The notes under the pieces: generated by a model | What the model saw: only the letters and a program-made list of their open reading frames with translations | Databases searched by the model: none | Told to the model about the DNA's origin: nothing | From: Fusobacterium perfoetens | GTDB lineage: Bacteria > Fusobacteriota > Fusobacteriia > Fusobacteriales > Fusobacteriaceae | Assembly (NCBI RefSeq): GCF_021531595.1 | Contig: NZ_JADYUD010000001.1 | Location: 62,001-126,000, forward strand | Length of the DNA stretch: 64,000 nt | Direction: 5' to 3' | Program-made: the position numbers and the translations under genes | In this document: positions 44,049 to 53,367 of the stretch, one piece after another | Position numbering within the stretch: the first letter of the stretch is position 1 | Layout of the letters: each line of letters starts with the position of its first letter

Positions 44049-47000
44049 ATGTACAAAAAAGTATCTACCAGCTTAAATTTCGTAGAGAGAGAAAAAGAAA
44101 TTGAAAAGTTCTGGGAAGAAAACAAGATTTTTGAAAAAAGTATCGAGTCAAGAAAAGGAGAAAAAACATATACTTTCTATGACGGACCACCTACAGCAAA
44201 TGGTAAACCACATATAGGACATGTTTTAACTCGTGTAATAAAAGATATGGTTCCAAGATACAGAACAATGAAAGGTTATGATGTTCCAAGAAAAGCAGGT
44301 TGGGATACTCATGGACTTCCAGTTGAGCTTGAAGTTGAAAAGCTTTTAGGAATAAATGGAAAAGAACAAATTGAAACTTATGGATTACAACCATTTATTG
44401 AAGAATGTAAAAAAAGCGTATGGAAATACAAAGGAATGTGGGAAGACTTCTCTAAAACAGTAGGATTTTGGGCTGACATGGAAAATCCATATGTTACTTA
44501 TGATAATAACTTTATAGAATCTGAATGGTGGGCTTTAAAGAAAATTTGGGAAAAAGGATTACTATATAAAGGATTTAAAATTGTTCCTTATTGCCCAAGA
44601 TGTGGAACACCTTTATCAAGCCATGAAGTTGCTCAAGGGTATAAAGATATTAAAGAAAAATCTGCAATAGTAAGATTTAAAGTAAAAGATGAAGATGCAT
44701 ACATTTTAGCATGGACAACTACTCCATGGACTCTTCCATCAAATGTGGCTCTTTGTGTTAACCCTAACGAAACTTATGTAAAAGTTAAACATGAAGAATA
44801 TACTTATTATATGGCAGAAGCTCTTGTAGAATCTGTATTAAAAGAAGATTTTGAAATTCTTGAAAGATTTACAGGAAAAGATTTAGAATATAAAGAATAT
44901 GAACCATTATTCAGATTTGTAAATCCTGATAAAAAATGCTGGTATGTAACTTGTGACACTTATGTTACTCTTACTGATGGTACTGGAGTAGTTCATATTG
45001 CTCCTGCATTCGGGGAAGACGACGCAAATGTTGGAAGAATTTATGACTTACCTTTTGTACAATTAGTTGATGCTAAAGGAGAAATGACAAAAGAAACTGA
45101 CTGGGCAGGAGTTTTCTGTAAAAAAGCAGATAAACAAATTCTTATTGATCTAGATAAAAAAGGATTATTATTTGATGCACCAAATTATGAACACAGTTAT
45201 CCACATTGCTGGAGATGTGACACTCCTCTTATCTATTATGCAAGAGAATCTTGGTTTATCAAAATGACAGCAGTAAAAGAAGATTTAATTAAAAATAATA
45301 ATAAAATTAACTGGATTCCAAAATCAATAGGAAAAGGTCGTTTCGGAGACTGGCTTGAAAATGTTCAAGACTGGGGAATCAGCCGTGACAGATATTGGGG
45401 AACTCCTCTTAATGTATGGGAATGTGAATGTGGACACAGACATGCAATAGGAAGCATTGCAGAACTTAAAGAAATGTCTCCTAATTGTCCTGAAAATATT
45501 GAACTTCACCGTCCATATATTGATGCTGTAACTATTACTTGTCCTCATTGTGGAAAACAAATGACAAGAGTTAAAGAAGTTATTGATTGTTGGTTTGACT
45601 CAGGTTCAATGCCTTTTGCTCAGCATCACTATCCATTTGAAAATGAAGATTTATTTAAGAAACAATTCCCAGCTGACTTTATTTCAGAAGCAGTTGACCA
45701 AACAAGAGGTTGGTTCTATTCACTTCTTGCTGTTTCTACATTAATTTTCAATGAAGCACCTTATAAAAATGTTATAGTTCTTGGACATGTTCAGGACGAA
45801 AATGGACAAAAAATGTCTAAATCTAAAGGAAATGCAGTTGATCCATTTGATGCACTTGCAACTTATGGAGCAGATGCAATTCGTTGGTATTTCTATATAA
45901 ACTCAGCTCCTTGGCTTCCTAACAGATTCCATGGAAAAGCAGTTCTTGAAGGACAAAGAAAATTCATGTCAACTTTATGGAATACTTATGCGTTCTATGT
46001 TCTTTATGCTGAAATAGATCAGTTTGATCCTACAAAATATACACTAGATAAAGAAAAAATGACTGTTATGGATAAATGGCTTATGTCAAAACTAAATACA
46101 GTTGTTAAAGGTGTAGATGAAAACCTTTCTGATTACAAACTTCTTGAAGCAGCAAGACTATTACAAGATTTTGTTGACGAGTTAAGTAACTGGTATGTAA
46201 GAAGAAGCAGAGAGCGTTTCTGGGTAACTGATATGACAGAAGATAAAATCACTGCATATATGACATTATATACAGCTCTTGTTACAATAGCTAAAACAGC
46301 AGCTCCAATGATTCCATTTATGACAGAAGAAATTTATCAAAACTTAGTAAGAAGTGTTGATAAAAATGCTCCTGAAAGTATTCACTTATGTGACTTCCCT
46401 GTTGTTGATGAATCTGCAATAGATACAGCTTTAGAAGCTGATATGGATGAAGTTTTACAAGTTGTTACTCTTGGAAGAGCAGCAAGAAATGCAGCAAATA
46501 TTAAAAATAGACAACCTATTGCAAATATTTATGTAAAAGCAGGACATGAAGTTGGAGAACTTTACCAAAATATAATCAAAGAAGAATTAAATATTAAAAA
46601 TATTCACTTCGTACAAGACACATCACAATTTACTTCTTATACATTCAAACCTCAGTTAAAAACTTTAGGTCAAAGATATGGTAAGAAAGTAAATGAAATC
46701 AGAACTCTTCTAGCTGAAATAGATGGAAGCAAAGCTAAAAAACAACTTGATGAAACAGGAGTGTTATCACTTACTCTTTCTGATGGAGAAGTTGCAAATT
46801 TAGCTGTTGAAGATCTTCTAATTGAAAGTGGTCAGACTGAAGGATATATGCCTTTAGAAGATAGAGGAATTACAGTAGTTCTTGATACAAAACTTACTCC
46901 TGAGCTTATTGAAGAAGGATTTGTAAGAGAAATTATAAGTAAAATCCAATCAATGAGAAAAGAGGCAGACTTTAATGTTGTAGATCATATTGTTCTTTAT

Positions 47001-47162
47001 GAAGAAGGAAACGATAAGATTAAAGATATTATTTCAAGAAATGCATATGCAATTAAAAATGATACTTTAACAGATGAAATTGTATTTGGTGCAGCTGAAG
47101 GATTTGTGCAAGAATTTAATGTAAACGGAGAAAAAGTTAAATTTGGTGTAAAAGTAAAATAA
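44049..47162 (+). CDS. ileS: Isoleucyl-tRNA synthetase, type 2-like
   Basis: The product has 1037 residues. It charges tRNA-Ile with isoleucine. The HIGH motif is in GKPHIGHVLTR (about 55-60), and KMSKS is in GQKMSKSKGNAVDP. The CP1 editing domain lies between (WTTTPWTLPSN). The length and GWDTHGLPVELEVEK (rather than GWDCHGLP) point to the eukaryote-like IleS2 group, often less sensitive to mupirocin. The editing domain is intact. CAGGAGG precedes the ATG. It is expressed from the attenuated leader transcript upstream. Confidence 0.97.
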   Translation: MYKKVSTSLNFVEREKEIEKFWEENKIFEKSIESRKGEKTYTFYDGPPTANGKPHIGHVLTRVIKDMVPRYRTMKGYDVPRKAGWDTHGLPVELEVEKLLGINGKEQIETYGLQPFIEECKKSVWKYKGMWEDFSKTVGFWADMENPYVTYDNNFIESEWWALKKIWEKGLLYKGFKIVPYCPRCGTPLSSHEVAQGYKDIKEKSAIVRFKVKDEDAYILAWTTTPWTLPSNVALCVNPNETYVKVKHEEYTYYMAEALVESVLKEDFEILERFTGKDLEYKEYEPLFRFVNPDKKCWYVTCDTYVTLTDGTGVVHIAPAFGEDDANVGRIYDLPFVQLVDAKGEMTKETDWAGVFCKKADKQILIDLDKKGLLFDAPNYEHSYPHCWRCDTPLIYYARESWFIKMTAVKEDLIKNNNKINWIPKSIGKGRFGDWLENVQDWGISRDRYWGTPLNVWECECGHRHAIGSIAELKEMSPNCPENIELHRPYIDAVTITCPHCGKQMTRVKEVIDCWFDSGSMPFAQHHYPFENEDLFKKQFPADFISEAVDQTRGWFYSLLAVSTLIFNEAPYKNVIVLGHVQDENGQKMSKSKGNAVDPFDALATYGADAIRWYFYINSAPWLPNRFHGKAVLEGQRKFMSTLWNTYAFYVLYAEIDQFDPTKYTLDKEKMTVMDKWLMSKLNTVVKGVDENLSDYKLLEAARLLQDFVDELSNWYVRRSRERFWVTDMTEDKITAYMTLYTALVTIAKTAAPMIPFMTEEIYQNLVRSVDKNAPESIHLCDFPVVDESAIDTALEADMDEVLQVVTLGRAARNAANIKNRQPIANIYVKAGHEVGELYQNIIKEELNIKNIHFVQDTSQFTSYTFKPQLKTLGQRYGKKVNEIRTLLAEIDGSKAKKQLDETGVLSLTLSDGEVANLAVEDLLIESGQTEGYMPLEDRGITVVLDTKLTPELIEEGFVREIISKIQSMRKEADFNVVDHIVLYEEGNDKIKDIISRNAYAIKNDTLTDEIVFGAAEGFVQEFNVNGEKVKFGVKVK

Positions 47163-47186
47163 AATTATTTTAAAAGATAATTAAAG

Positions 47187-47238
47187 CAAAAGATAAAAAT
47201 TTTCCAAAAGATTTGAGGAAGATTTTTATCTTTTTGTT
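47187..47238 (+). terminator. Intrinsic terminator after ileS
   Basis: A long AT-rich stem pairs AAAAGATAAAAAT...TTCC with GGAA...ATTTTTATCTTTT and is followed by a T-rich tail. Confidence 0.75.
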
Positions 47239-47279
47239 TTAGAGGATATCTTTTTTATTTAGAAATTATACTTGATTTA

Positions 47280-47288
47280 TGATATAAT
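47280..47288 (+). promoter_or_regulatory. Extended -10 promoter of the tex operon
   Basis: TGATATAAT (TATAAT 47283-47288) lies 44 nt upstream of tex, with no convincing -35. Confidence 0.6.
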
Positions 47289-47331
47289 ATAATGGTTTAA
47301 TTCATGTGAAAACAAAAGACGGAGGCAGCTA

Positions 47332-49497
47332 ATGAATAATCTTTTTGAAGCCGTAGCAAAAGAGTTAAAATTAAAATTAACTCAGGTAGAAAATACAGTA
47401 AAATTACTTGATGAAGGAGCAACAGTTCCTTTCATTTCAAGATATAGAAAAGAAGTAACAGGAAACCTTGATGAAAATCAGATTGGAGATATTCTAAAGA
47501 CTGTAACATATTTAAGAAACCTTGAAAAGAGAAAAGAAGAAGTAACAGCTCTTATTGAAGAACAAGGAAAACTTACTGAGGAATTAAGAGCAGCTATTCT
47601 GAAAGCAGAAAAGCTTCAGGAAGTGGAAGATTTATATCTTCCTTATAAAAAGAGAAGAAAAACAAAGGCTGATATTGCTATTGAAAAAGGTCTTGAACCT
47701 TTATCACAATATATATATTTAATGAAATCTGAAGCAGATTTAATGAAAAAAGCAGAAGAATTTATAACAGAAGAAGTCACTTCAGCAGAAGAAGCTGTTG
47801 AGGGAGCAAAACTTATAGTAGCTCAAGGAATTTCTGAAAAAGCAGAATACAGAGAAAAATTAAGAGAAATGCTTCTTAAAAATGGAATTATAGTTTCCAA
47901 AAATAGTAAGAAAGCAGAAGAACTTGATGTTAAAAAAGTATATGCAGATTATTATGAATATTCAGAGCCTATAAAAGCAATTCCTTCTCATAGAGTTCTT
48001 GCTGTAAACAGAGGAGAAAAAGAAGATATTCTTTCAGTTTCTTTAAAAGTTGAAGATAATATAAGAGAAAAAATGGATAGTATTCTTCTTGGTGAATTTA
48101 AAAACAGAGAGGCTCTTGAATTTTTAAAAACAATAACAGCAGATGCTTTTGAAAGACTTATTTTTCCATCTATAGAAAGAGAAGTAAGAAATATTCTTAC
48201 AGAAAAAAGTGAAACAGAGGCTATAGCTGTATTTAAAGAAAATCTTAAAAATCTTTTGTTACAGCCACCTTTAAAAGAAAAAAATGTTCTTGGACTTGAT
48301 CCTGGATACAGAACAGGATGTAAAGTTGCTATAGTTGATAAGAATGGATTTTATGTGACAAATGATGTTTTCTTTCTTGTTGAAGAAATGAATACACCAA
48401 AACAACTTGAAACAGCAAAAAATAAAATTTTAAAATATATAAAAGATTATGATATAGATATTATTGCTATAGGAAATGGAACTGCTTCAAGAGAGACAGA
48501 AAGTTTTGTAGCAAAAACTCTTAAAGAATGTACAAAAGATGTAAAATATATAATAGTAAATGAAGCTGGGGCTTCTGTATATTCTGCTTCAAAGCTTGCT
48601 AACGAAGAATTTCCTGATCTTGATGTAACAGTAAGAGGAGCTATTTCAATAGGAAGAAGAATTCAAGATCCTTTAGGAGAACTTGTTAAAATAGATCCTA
48701 AATCAATAGGTGTAGGAATGTATCAGCATGATGTTGATCAGAAACAGCTTGATGCTTCTCTTGATGAAGTTATTGCTTCAGTTGTAAATAGTGTTGGTAT
48801 AAATGTAAATACAGCTTCATGGGCACTTCTTGAACATGTTTCAGGAGTGAAGAAAAATACAGCTAAAAGTATTGTTGAATACAGAAGAGAAAATGGAAAC
48901 TTTAAAAATAGAAAACAGCTTTTAAAAGTAAAAGGCGTAGGAGCAAAAGCTTATGAACAGATGGCAGGATTCTTAATTATAGAAAATGGGGAAAATATTT
49001 TTGATAATACAATAATCCACCCGGAATCTTATAACATAGGTGAAGAAATTCTTTCAACAGTAGGAATTTCAATGGAAGAATATAGAAATAATCTTTCAGA
49101 GAGCAGAGAGAAGTTAAAAAAATTTAATTACAATAAATTTGCTGAAGAAAAAGGTTATGGAAAAGAAACAGTTAAAGATGTTTATGAAGCTCTTGTAAGA
49201 GACAGAAGAGATCCTAGAGATGAACTTGAAAAACCTCTTTTAAAATCAGATATATTAAAAATTGAAAATCTTAAAGAGGGAATGGAACTTGAAGGAACAG
49301 TAAGAAATGTTGTAAAGTTCGGAGCATTTGTTGATATTGGACTTAAAAATGATGCTCTTCTTCATATTTCAGAAATTTCAGATAAATATATAGATGATCC
49401 TGGAAAGGTACTTTCAGTAGGTCAGATAATAAAAGTAAAAATAAAAGATGTTGATCTTAAGAGAGAAAGAGTTGGCTTAACAAAGAAAGGAATGTAA
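47332..49497 (+). CDS. tex: Tex-family RNA-binding transcription accessory protein
   Basis: The product has 721 residues. Domain order fits Tex: a helical N-terminal region, a YqgF/RNase H-like domain (VLGLDPGYRTGCKVAIVD at about 322), helix-hairpin-helix units (NFKNRKQLLKVKGVGAKAYE) and a C-terminal S1 RNA-binding domain (GMELEGTVRNVVKFGAFVDI to the end). Tex binds nucleic acid and affects transcription and stress tolerance. GACGGAGG precedes the ATG. The histidine kinase ATG comes one base after its stop. Confidence 0.96.
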   Translation: MNNLFEAVAKELKLKLTQVENTVKLLDEGATVPFISRYRKEVTGNLDENQIGDILKTVTYLRNLEKRKEEVTALIEEQGKLTEELRAAILKAEKLQEVEDLYLPYKKRRKTKADIAIEKGLEPLSQYIYLMKSEADLMKKAEEFITEEVTSAEEAVEGAKLIVAQGISEKAEYREKLREMLLKNGIIVSKNSKKAEELDVKKVYADYYEYSEPIKAIPSHRVLAVNRGEKEDILSVSLKVEDNIREKMDSILLGEFKNREALEFLKTITADAFERLIFPSIEREVRNILTEKSETEAIAVFKENLKNLLLQPPLKEKNVLGLDPGYRTGCKVAIVDKNGFYVTNDVFFLVEEMNTPKQLETAKNKILKYIKDYDIDIIAIGNGTASRETESFVAKTLKECTKDVKYIIVNEAGASVYSASKLANEEFPDLDVTVRGAISIGRRIQDPLGELVKIDPKSIGVGMYQHDVDQKQLDASLDEVIASVVNSVGINVNTASWALLEHVSGVKKNTAKSIVEYRRENGNFKNRKQLLKVKGVGAKAYEQMAGFLIIENGENIFDNTIIHPESYNIGEEILSTVGISMEEYRNNLSESREKLKKFNYNKFAEEKGYGKETVKDVYEALVRDRRDPRDELEKPLLKSDILKIENLKEGMELEGTVRNVVKFGAFVDIGLKNDALLHISEISDKYIDDPGKVLSVGQIIKVKIKDVDLKRERVGLTKKGM

Positions 49498-49498
49498 T

Positions 49499-51898
49499 AT
49501 GAGAATAAACCGTGATTCTCTTCTTGTGAAAATAATTTTTTATAATAACATAGCGATAGTGGTAACAGCTATCGCTGTTGCCTTTATGACAACTTTTATT
49601 ACTTTTGAAGATATGGAATCAAGGCTTGTTGCAACAGCAAGAGAGAAAGTTTCTTTACTTGATAAAGCTAAAACAAACTATCTTTCAAAGGTAAGAGAAG
49701 ATTTATATGAAGTATCAAGAAAGGATGCCCTTGACGGTTCAAGAACAGTTGGAAATTATGACATAGCAACACAGCTTTTAAAAAGTGAGCTTTTAAGGCG
49801 TGATTTTCAAACTTATTACAGAATAGGCCTTGCTGTAATAGATAATACAGGAAAAGTAATAGGAAAAGCAGGAGAAAAAGAAGTTTTAGATTCTGAAAAA
49901 TGCTTTAAGTATTCAGGAATTTCAAAAGGAATAGAAGAAGGAAGTTACCTTGTTGAAATAGGAGGAAAAATATTTGCCAAGGTAATCATACCTTATGCAA
50001 ATAATAAAGCTGATAAAGAATATTTAGTTGCAGCAGTTCCTTTAGACCTTAATTTTCTTCAGTATATGAAAAACTTTATAGAACTTGGAAATAATGACAA
50101 AATATTTGCTGTTATTGGAGACAGATATGTAAATGGAGATTTTCCTGCTGAAGATGGGAAAAAATTTATTTCATCAGATAGTTTTAATACTCTTAAAAGA
50201 GCAAAGTACAGATATTTTTATAAGAAATCAAAAATACAGAATGAGGCATATTATGTTGCAATTTTATCTTTAAGAGATTATAAAAATGATTATATAGGAA
50301 ATTTTGGAATTGCAGTTTCAAGAAAAGAACTGTTCAGAACAAAGGTAATAGTAAGTATATTTATTGCTGTAATTGTTCTTATGCTTGTAGGAACTTGTAC
50401 GACAGTATTTACAAGAGTTCTTAAAAAACTTTTATCTCCTTTAAGAGATATAACAGAAGCAGCAGAGAGAATAAGTTTAGGAGACTATGAAACTCCTATT
50501 AAATTTGAGGGAAGCGGAGAGATAAAAACGCTGGCTGTTTCTATTAAGAAAATGCTAGGAAAGCTTGAAGAAAATCAGAAAAAACTGAAAGTTCAAAATA
50601 AAAAACTAAAAGAAAACTTAAATAAAATTACAACTATTGAGCAGCTTCTTCTTGGAATACAGATAGAAGATGATGTAACAGTAACAGTAAGAAAAATAAT
50701 GTCTGCATTTACTTCTGAAATGGGACTGGGATTCAGTAGATGTATGTTTTTTAGATACAGTCGTGAAAGAGATGTAATGATGGGTGAATGCACTCAAATA
50801 AATGCTCATATAGCTGAAATAAAGAATGATATTTTAAAAGAAAGAAAGAGTGGATTTGATTTCCAGATAAAAGAGCTTAAAGATGTTGTACCTCTTATAA
50901 AAATTCCTTTTTCAGAAGACAATATATCAAGCAGAGCATTAAGAACAAAAGATATTATATATTATAATGACAAAGGATATAAGTACGATTTAGGAAATGA
51001 CCTTTTCAAAAGTTTAGGATTAAAAAATTTCCTTATTTTTCCAATATATAATGTAGATTATTATTCAGGAGTAATTATTTGTGATTATTTTACTAAAGAT
51101 AAAGAGATCACAGAAGAAGATATAGAACTTTTAAGACTTCTTCTTATGAATATATCAGTTAAGCTAAAAAATAAAATAAATGAAGAAGACAGAATAGAAG
51201 TTGAAAGAAATGCTACTATAAGTAAGATTTCAGAGAGATTTCTTAATACAAGACAGGCTGCTCTTAATAAACTTTTAGATATACTTGAAAAAACAAAAAA
51301 TCAAGAGAATGAAAATATTGGTGATACAATAAAAGAACTTGAAGAACAAATTAAAAAGATGAAAAAAAGTAATAAAACTCTTATTGAATATTCAAGCCAA
51401 AATAGAAATAAACCTGAAAGAGTTAATATAGAACATCTGATGGCTGAAGTTATAGAAGAGTTTAAATCTGCTCTTAAAGCAGAGGGAAAAGATAAAGATA
51501 TAATGATTTCATCGTTTATAAGTTATACAGGGGATGTGTTCGGAGATAACAGCCGTCTTAAAAAAGCTTTTATAGAACTTCTTAAGAACTCTTACGATGC
51601 TGTAATGGCTAGTAAAAATCTTCCTAGAAAGATAAATGTTATTGTAATAAGAGATAAACATGCAAATAAAATTAAGATTGATATAAAAGATAACGGTGTT
51701 GGAATGAGTGAAGAAAGAATTAAAACAATCCAGGAACCTTTTGTAACTTATAAGAGTGATGCTCCTGGACTTGGAATTCCTCTTGCTATAAGAGTAATAA
51801 AAGACTGCCGTGGAGTAATAAAATTTAATTCTCAGGAAAATGTGGGAACTACTATAAAAATTACATTAAATATGTTTAAAGAAAATATAAAAAAATAA
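49499..51898 (+). CDS. Large membrane sensor kinase-like protein with GAF and HATPase, no clear phospho-acceptor His
   Basis: The product has 799 residues. TM1 spans about 14-35, followed by an extracytoplasmic sensor of about 245 residues, TM2 (about 281-303), HAMP (304-356), a short coiled coil, a GAF-like region (about 385-560), a helical linker (567-640) and a C-terminal HATPase (about 650-799) with N box ELLKNSYDAV (Asn697), DNGVGM and GLGIPLA. The helix where the H box should be (NATISKISERFLNTRQ, 571-586) has no His. The only His before the ATPase is His645, outside an H box. It may signal without autophosphorylation, or use an atypical dimerisation domain. It overlaps the tex operon. 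No response regulator is adjacent. Confidence 0.88.
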   Translation: MRINRDSLLVKIIFYNNIAIVVTAIAVAFMTTFITFEDMESRLVATAREKVSLLDKAKTNYLSKVREDLYEVSRKDALDGSRTVGNYDIATQLLKSELLRRDFQTYYRIGLAVIDNTGKVIGKAGEKEVLDSEKCFKYSGISKGIEEGSYLVEIGGKIFAKVIIPYANNKADKEYLVAAVPLDLNFLQYMKNFIELGNNDKIFAVIGDRYVNGDFPAEDGKKFISSDSFNTLKRAKYRYFYKKSKIQNEAYYVAILSLRDYKNDYIGNFGIAVSRKELFRTKVIVSIFIAVIVLMLVGTCTTVFTRVLKKLLSPLRDITEAAERISLGDYETPIKFEGSGEIKTLAVSIKKMLGKLEENQKKLKVQNKKLKENLNKITTIEQLLLGIQIEDDVTVTVRKIMSAFTSEMGLGFSRCMFFRYSRERDVMMGECTQINAHIAEIKNDILKERKSGFDFQIKELKDVVPLIKIPFSEDNISSRALRTKDIIYYNDKGYKYDLGNDLFKSLGLKNFLIFPIYNVDYYSGVIICDYFTKDKEITEEDIELLRLLLMNISVKLKNKINEEDRIEVERNATISKISERFLNTRQAALNKLLDILEKTKNQENENIGDTIKELEEQIKKMKKSNKTLIEYSSQNRNKPERVNIEHLMAEVIEEFKSALKAEGKDKDIMISSFISYTGDVFGDNSRLKKAFIELLKNSYDAVMASKNLPRKINVIVIRDKHANKIKIDIKDNGVGMSEERIKTIQEPFVTYKSDAPGLGIPLAIRVIKDCRGVIKFNSQENVGTTIKITLNMFKENIKK

Positions 51899-51985
51899 AA
51901 ATTTTAATTATTTAAAAATATTTGCGAAAAAGGAAATATTATTATAAAATTAAGAAAGAAAATTTAAAAAGCAGTTCAGGAGAGA

Positions 51986-52441
51986 ATGATGATTTTTTAC
52001 TTGGTAATAACAATATTGCTTGTTTTAATAGATCAAATTGTAAAAATTTTGGTTGAAAGACATATGTTTTTCGGAGATACAATTTCTATTATAGATGGCT
52101 TTCTTCATTTGACATATGTACAAAATAGAGGAATAGCCTTTGGAATATTTCAAGGGAAAGTTGATATAATAAGTATAGCAACAGTAATAGCAATAATCGG
52201 TATTATTGTCTATTTTTTAAAAAATGTAAAAAAATCCAATCTATTTGAAAAAGCAGCTTATGTATTTATAATTTCTGGTGCTGTAGGGAATATGATAGAC
52301 AGACTTACAAGAGGTTATGTAGTAGATATGATTGATTTCAGAGGAATTTGGAGTTTTGTATTTAATATAGCAGATGTATATATAAACTTAGGAGTAATAC
52401 TTTTACTTCTTGATTTACTGCTAAAAAGAAGGAAAGATTAG
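51986..52441 (+). CDS. lspA: Lipoprotein signal peptidase (signal peptidase II)
   Basis: The product has 151 residues. This aspartic protease of the inner membrane cleaves prolipoproteins after lipid attachment. There are four membrane helices, with catalytic Asp residues in [15 protein letters not shown] and [11 protein letters not shown], and a conserved N-terminal LIDQIVK. Its substrates in this window include the lipoproteins at 1410, 27863 and 36772. Two ATG codons (51986 and 51989) follow AGGAGAGA; either could start. glyQ begins 12 nt after the stop. Confidence 0.96.
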   Translation: MMIFYLVITILLVLIDQIVKILVERHMFFGDTISIIDGFLHLTYVQNRGIAFGIFQGKVDIISIATVIAIIGIIVYFLKNVKKSNLFEKAAYVFIISGAVGNMIDRLTRGYVVDMIDFRGIWSFVFNIADVYINLGVILLLLDLLLKRRKD

Positions 52442-52452
52442 GAGGAAAAGAA

Positions 52453-53322
52453 ATGACATTTCAAGAGATGATATTTACTCTTCAACAGTACTGGGGATCT
52501 AAAGGATGTGTACTGGGAAATCCTTATGATGTGGAAACAGGAGCAGGAACATTTAACCCTAACACATTTTTAATGTCTTTAGGACCAGAACCATGGAAAA
52601 CTGCCTATGTAGAACCATCAAGAAGACCAAAAGATGGAAGATACGGGGAAAATCCTAACAGAGTGTATCAGCATCATCAGTTTCAGGTAATAATGAAACC
52701 ATCACCTGATAATATTCAGGAACTTTACTTAGAAAGTTTAAGATTATTAGGTATTATACCAGAGGAACATGACATTCGTTTTGTTGAGGACGACTGGGAA
52801 TCACCAACACTAGGAGCATGGGGACTTGGATGGGAAGTGTGGCTGGATGGAATGGAAATCACTCAGTTTACTTATTTCCAACAAGTTGGAGGTTTGGAAC
52901 TTGACATAGTTCCTGTTGAAATCACTTACGGACTTGAAAGAATAGCTCTATATATTCAAAATAAATCTAATGTTTATGATTTAGACTGGACAGAAAATGT
53001 AAAATATGGAGATATGAGATATCAATATGAATATGAAAACTCAAAATATTCATTTGAACTTGCTGATTTAGATTTATATTTCAAATGGTTTGATGAGTAT
53101 GAAAGAGAAGCTAAAAATATTTTGGAACAAGGATTAGTTCTTCCTGCATATGATTTTGTATTGAAATGTTCTCATACATTTAATGTTTTAGATTCAAGAG
53201 GTGCTATTTCTACAACAGAAAGAATGGCATATATTCTTAGAGTAAGAGATTTAGCAAAGAGATGTGCTGAAATTTATGTAGAAAATAGAAAAAATTTAGG
53301 TTATCCTTTATTAAAAAAATAA
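52453..53322 (+). CDS. glyQ: Glycyl-tRNA synthetase alpha subunit
   Basis: The product has 289 residues. It is the catalytic (class II core) subunit of the bacterial alpha2beta2 enzyme. Signatures include [17 protein letters not shown] at the N-terminus, [28 protein letters not shown] and [14 protein letters not shown] overlaps the lspA stop, so the genes are coupled. glyS follows. Confidence 0.98.
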   Translation: MTFQEMIFTLQQYWGSKGCVLGNPYDVETGAGTFNPNTFLMSLGPEPWKTAYVEPSRRPKDGRYGENPNRVYQHHQFQVIMKPSPDNIQELYLESLRLLGIIPEEHDIRFVEDDWESPTLGAWGLGWEVWLDGMEITQFTYFQQVGGLELDIVPVEITYGLERIALYIQNKSNVYDLDWTENVKYGDMRYQYEYENSKYSFELADLDLYFKWFDEYEREAKNILEQGLVLPAYDFVLKCSHTFNVLDSRGAISTTERMAYILRVRDLAKRCAEIYVENRKNLGYPLLKK

Positions 53323-53367
53323 TGATAGAACCGTTTTATAAGAATAAAATAAAAGGAGATGAATAAA

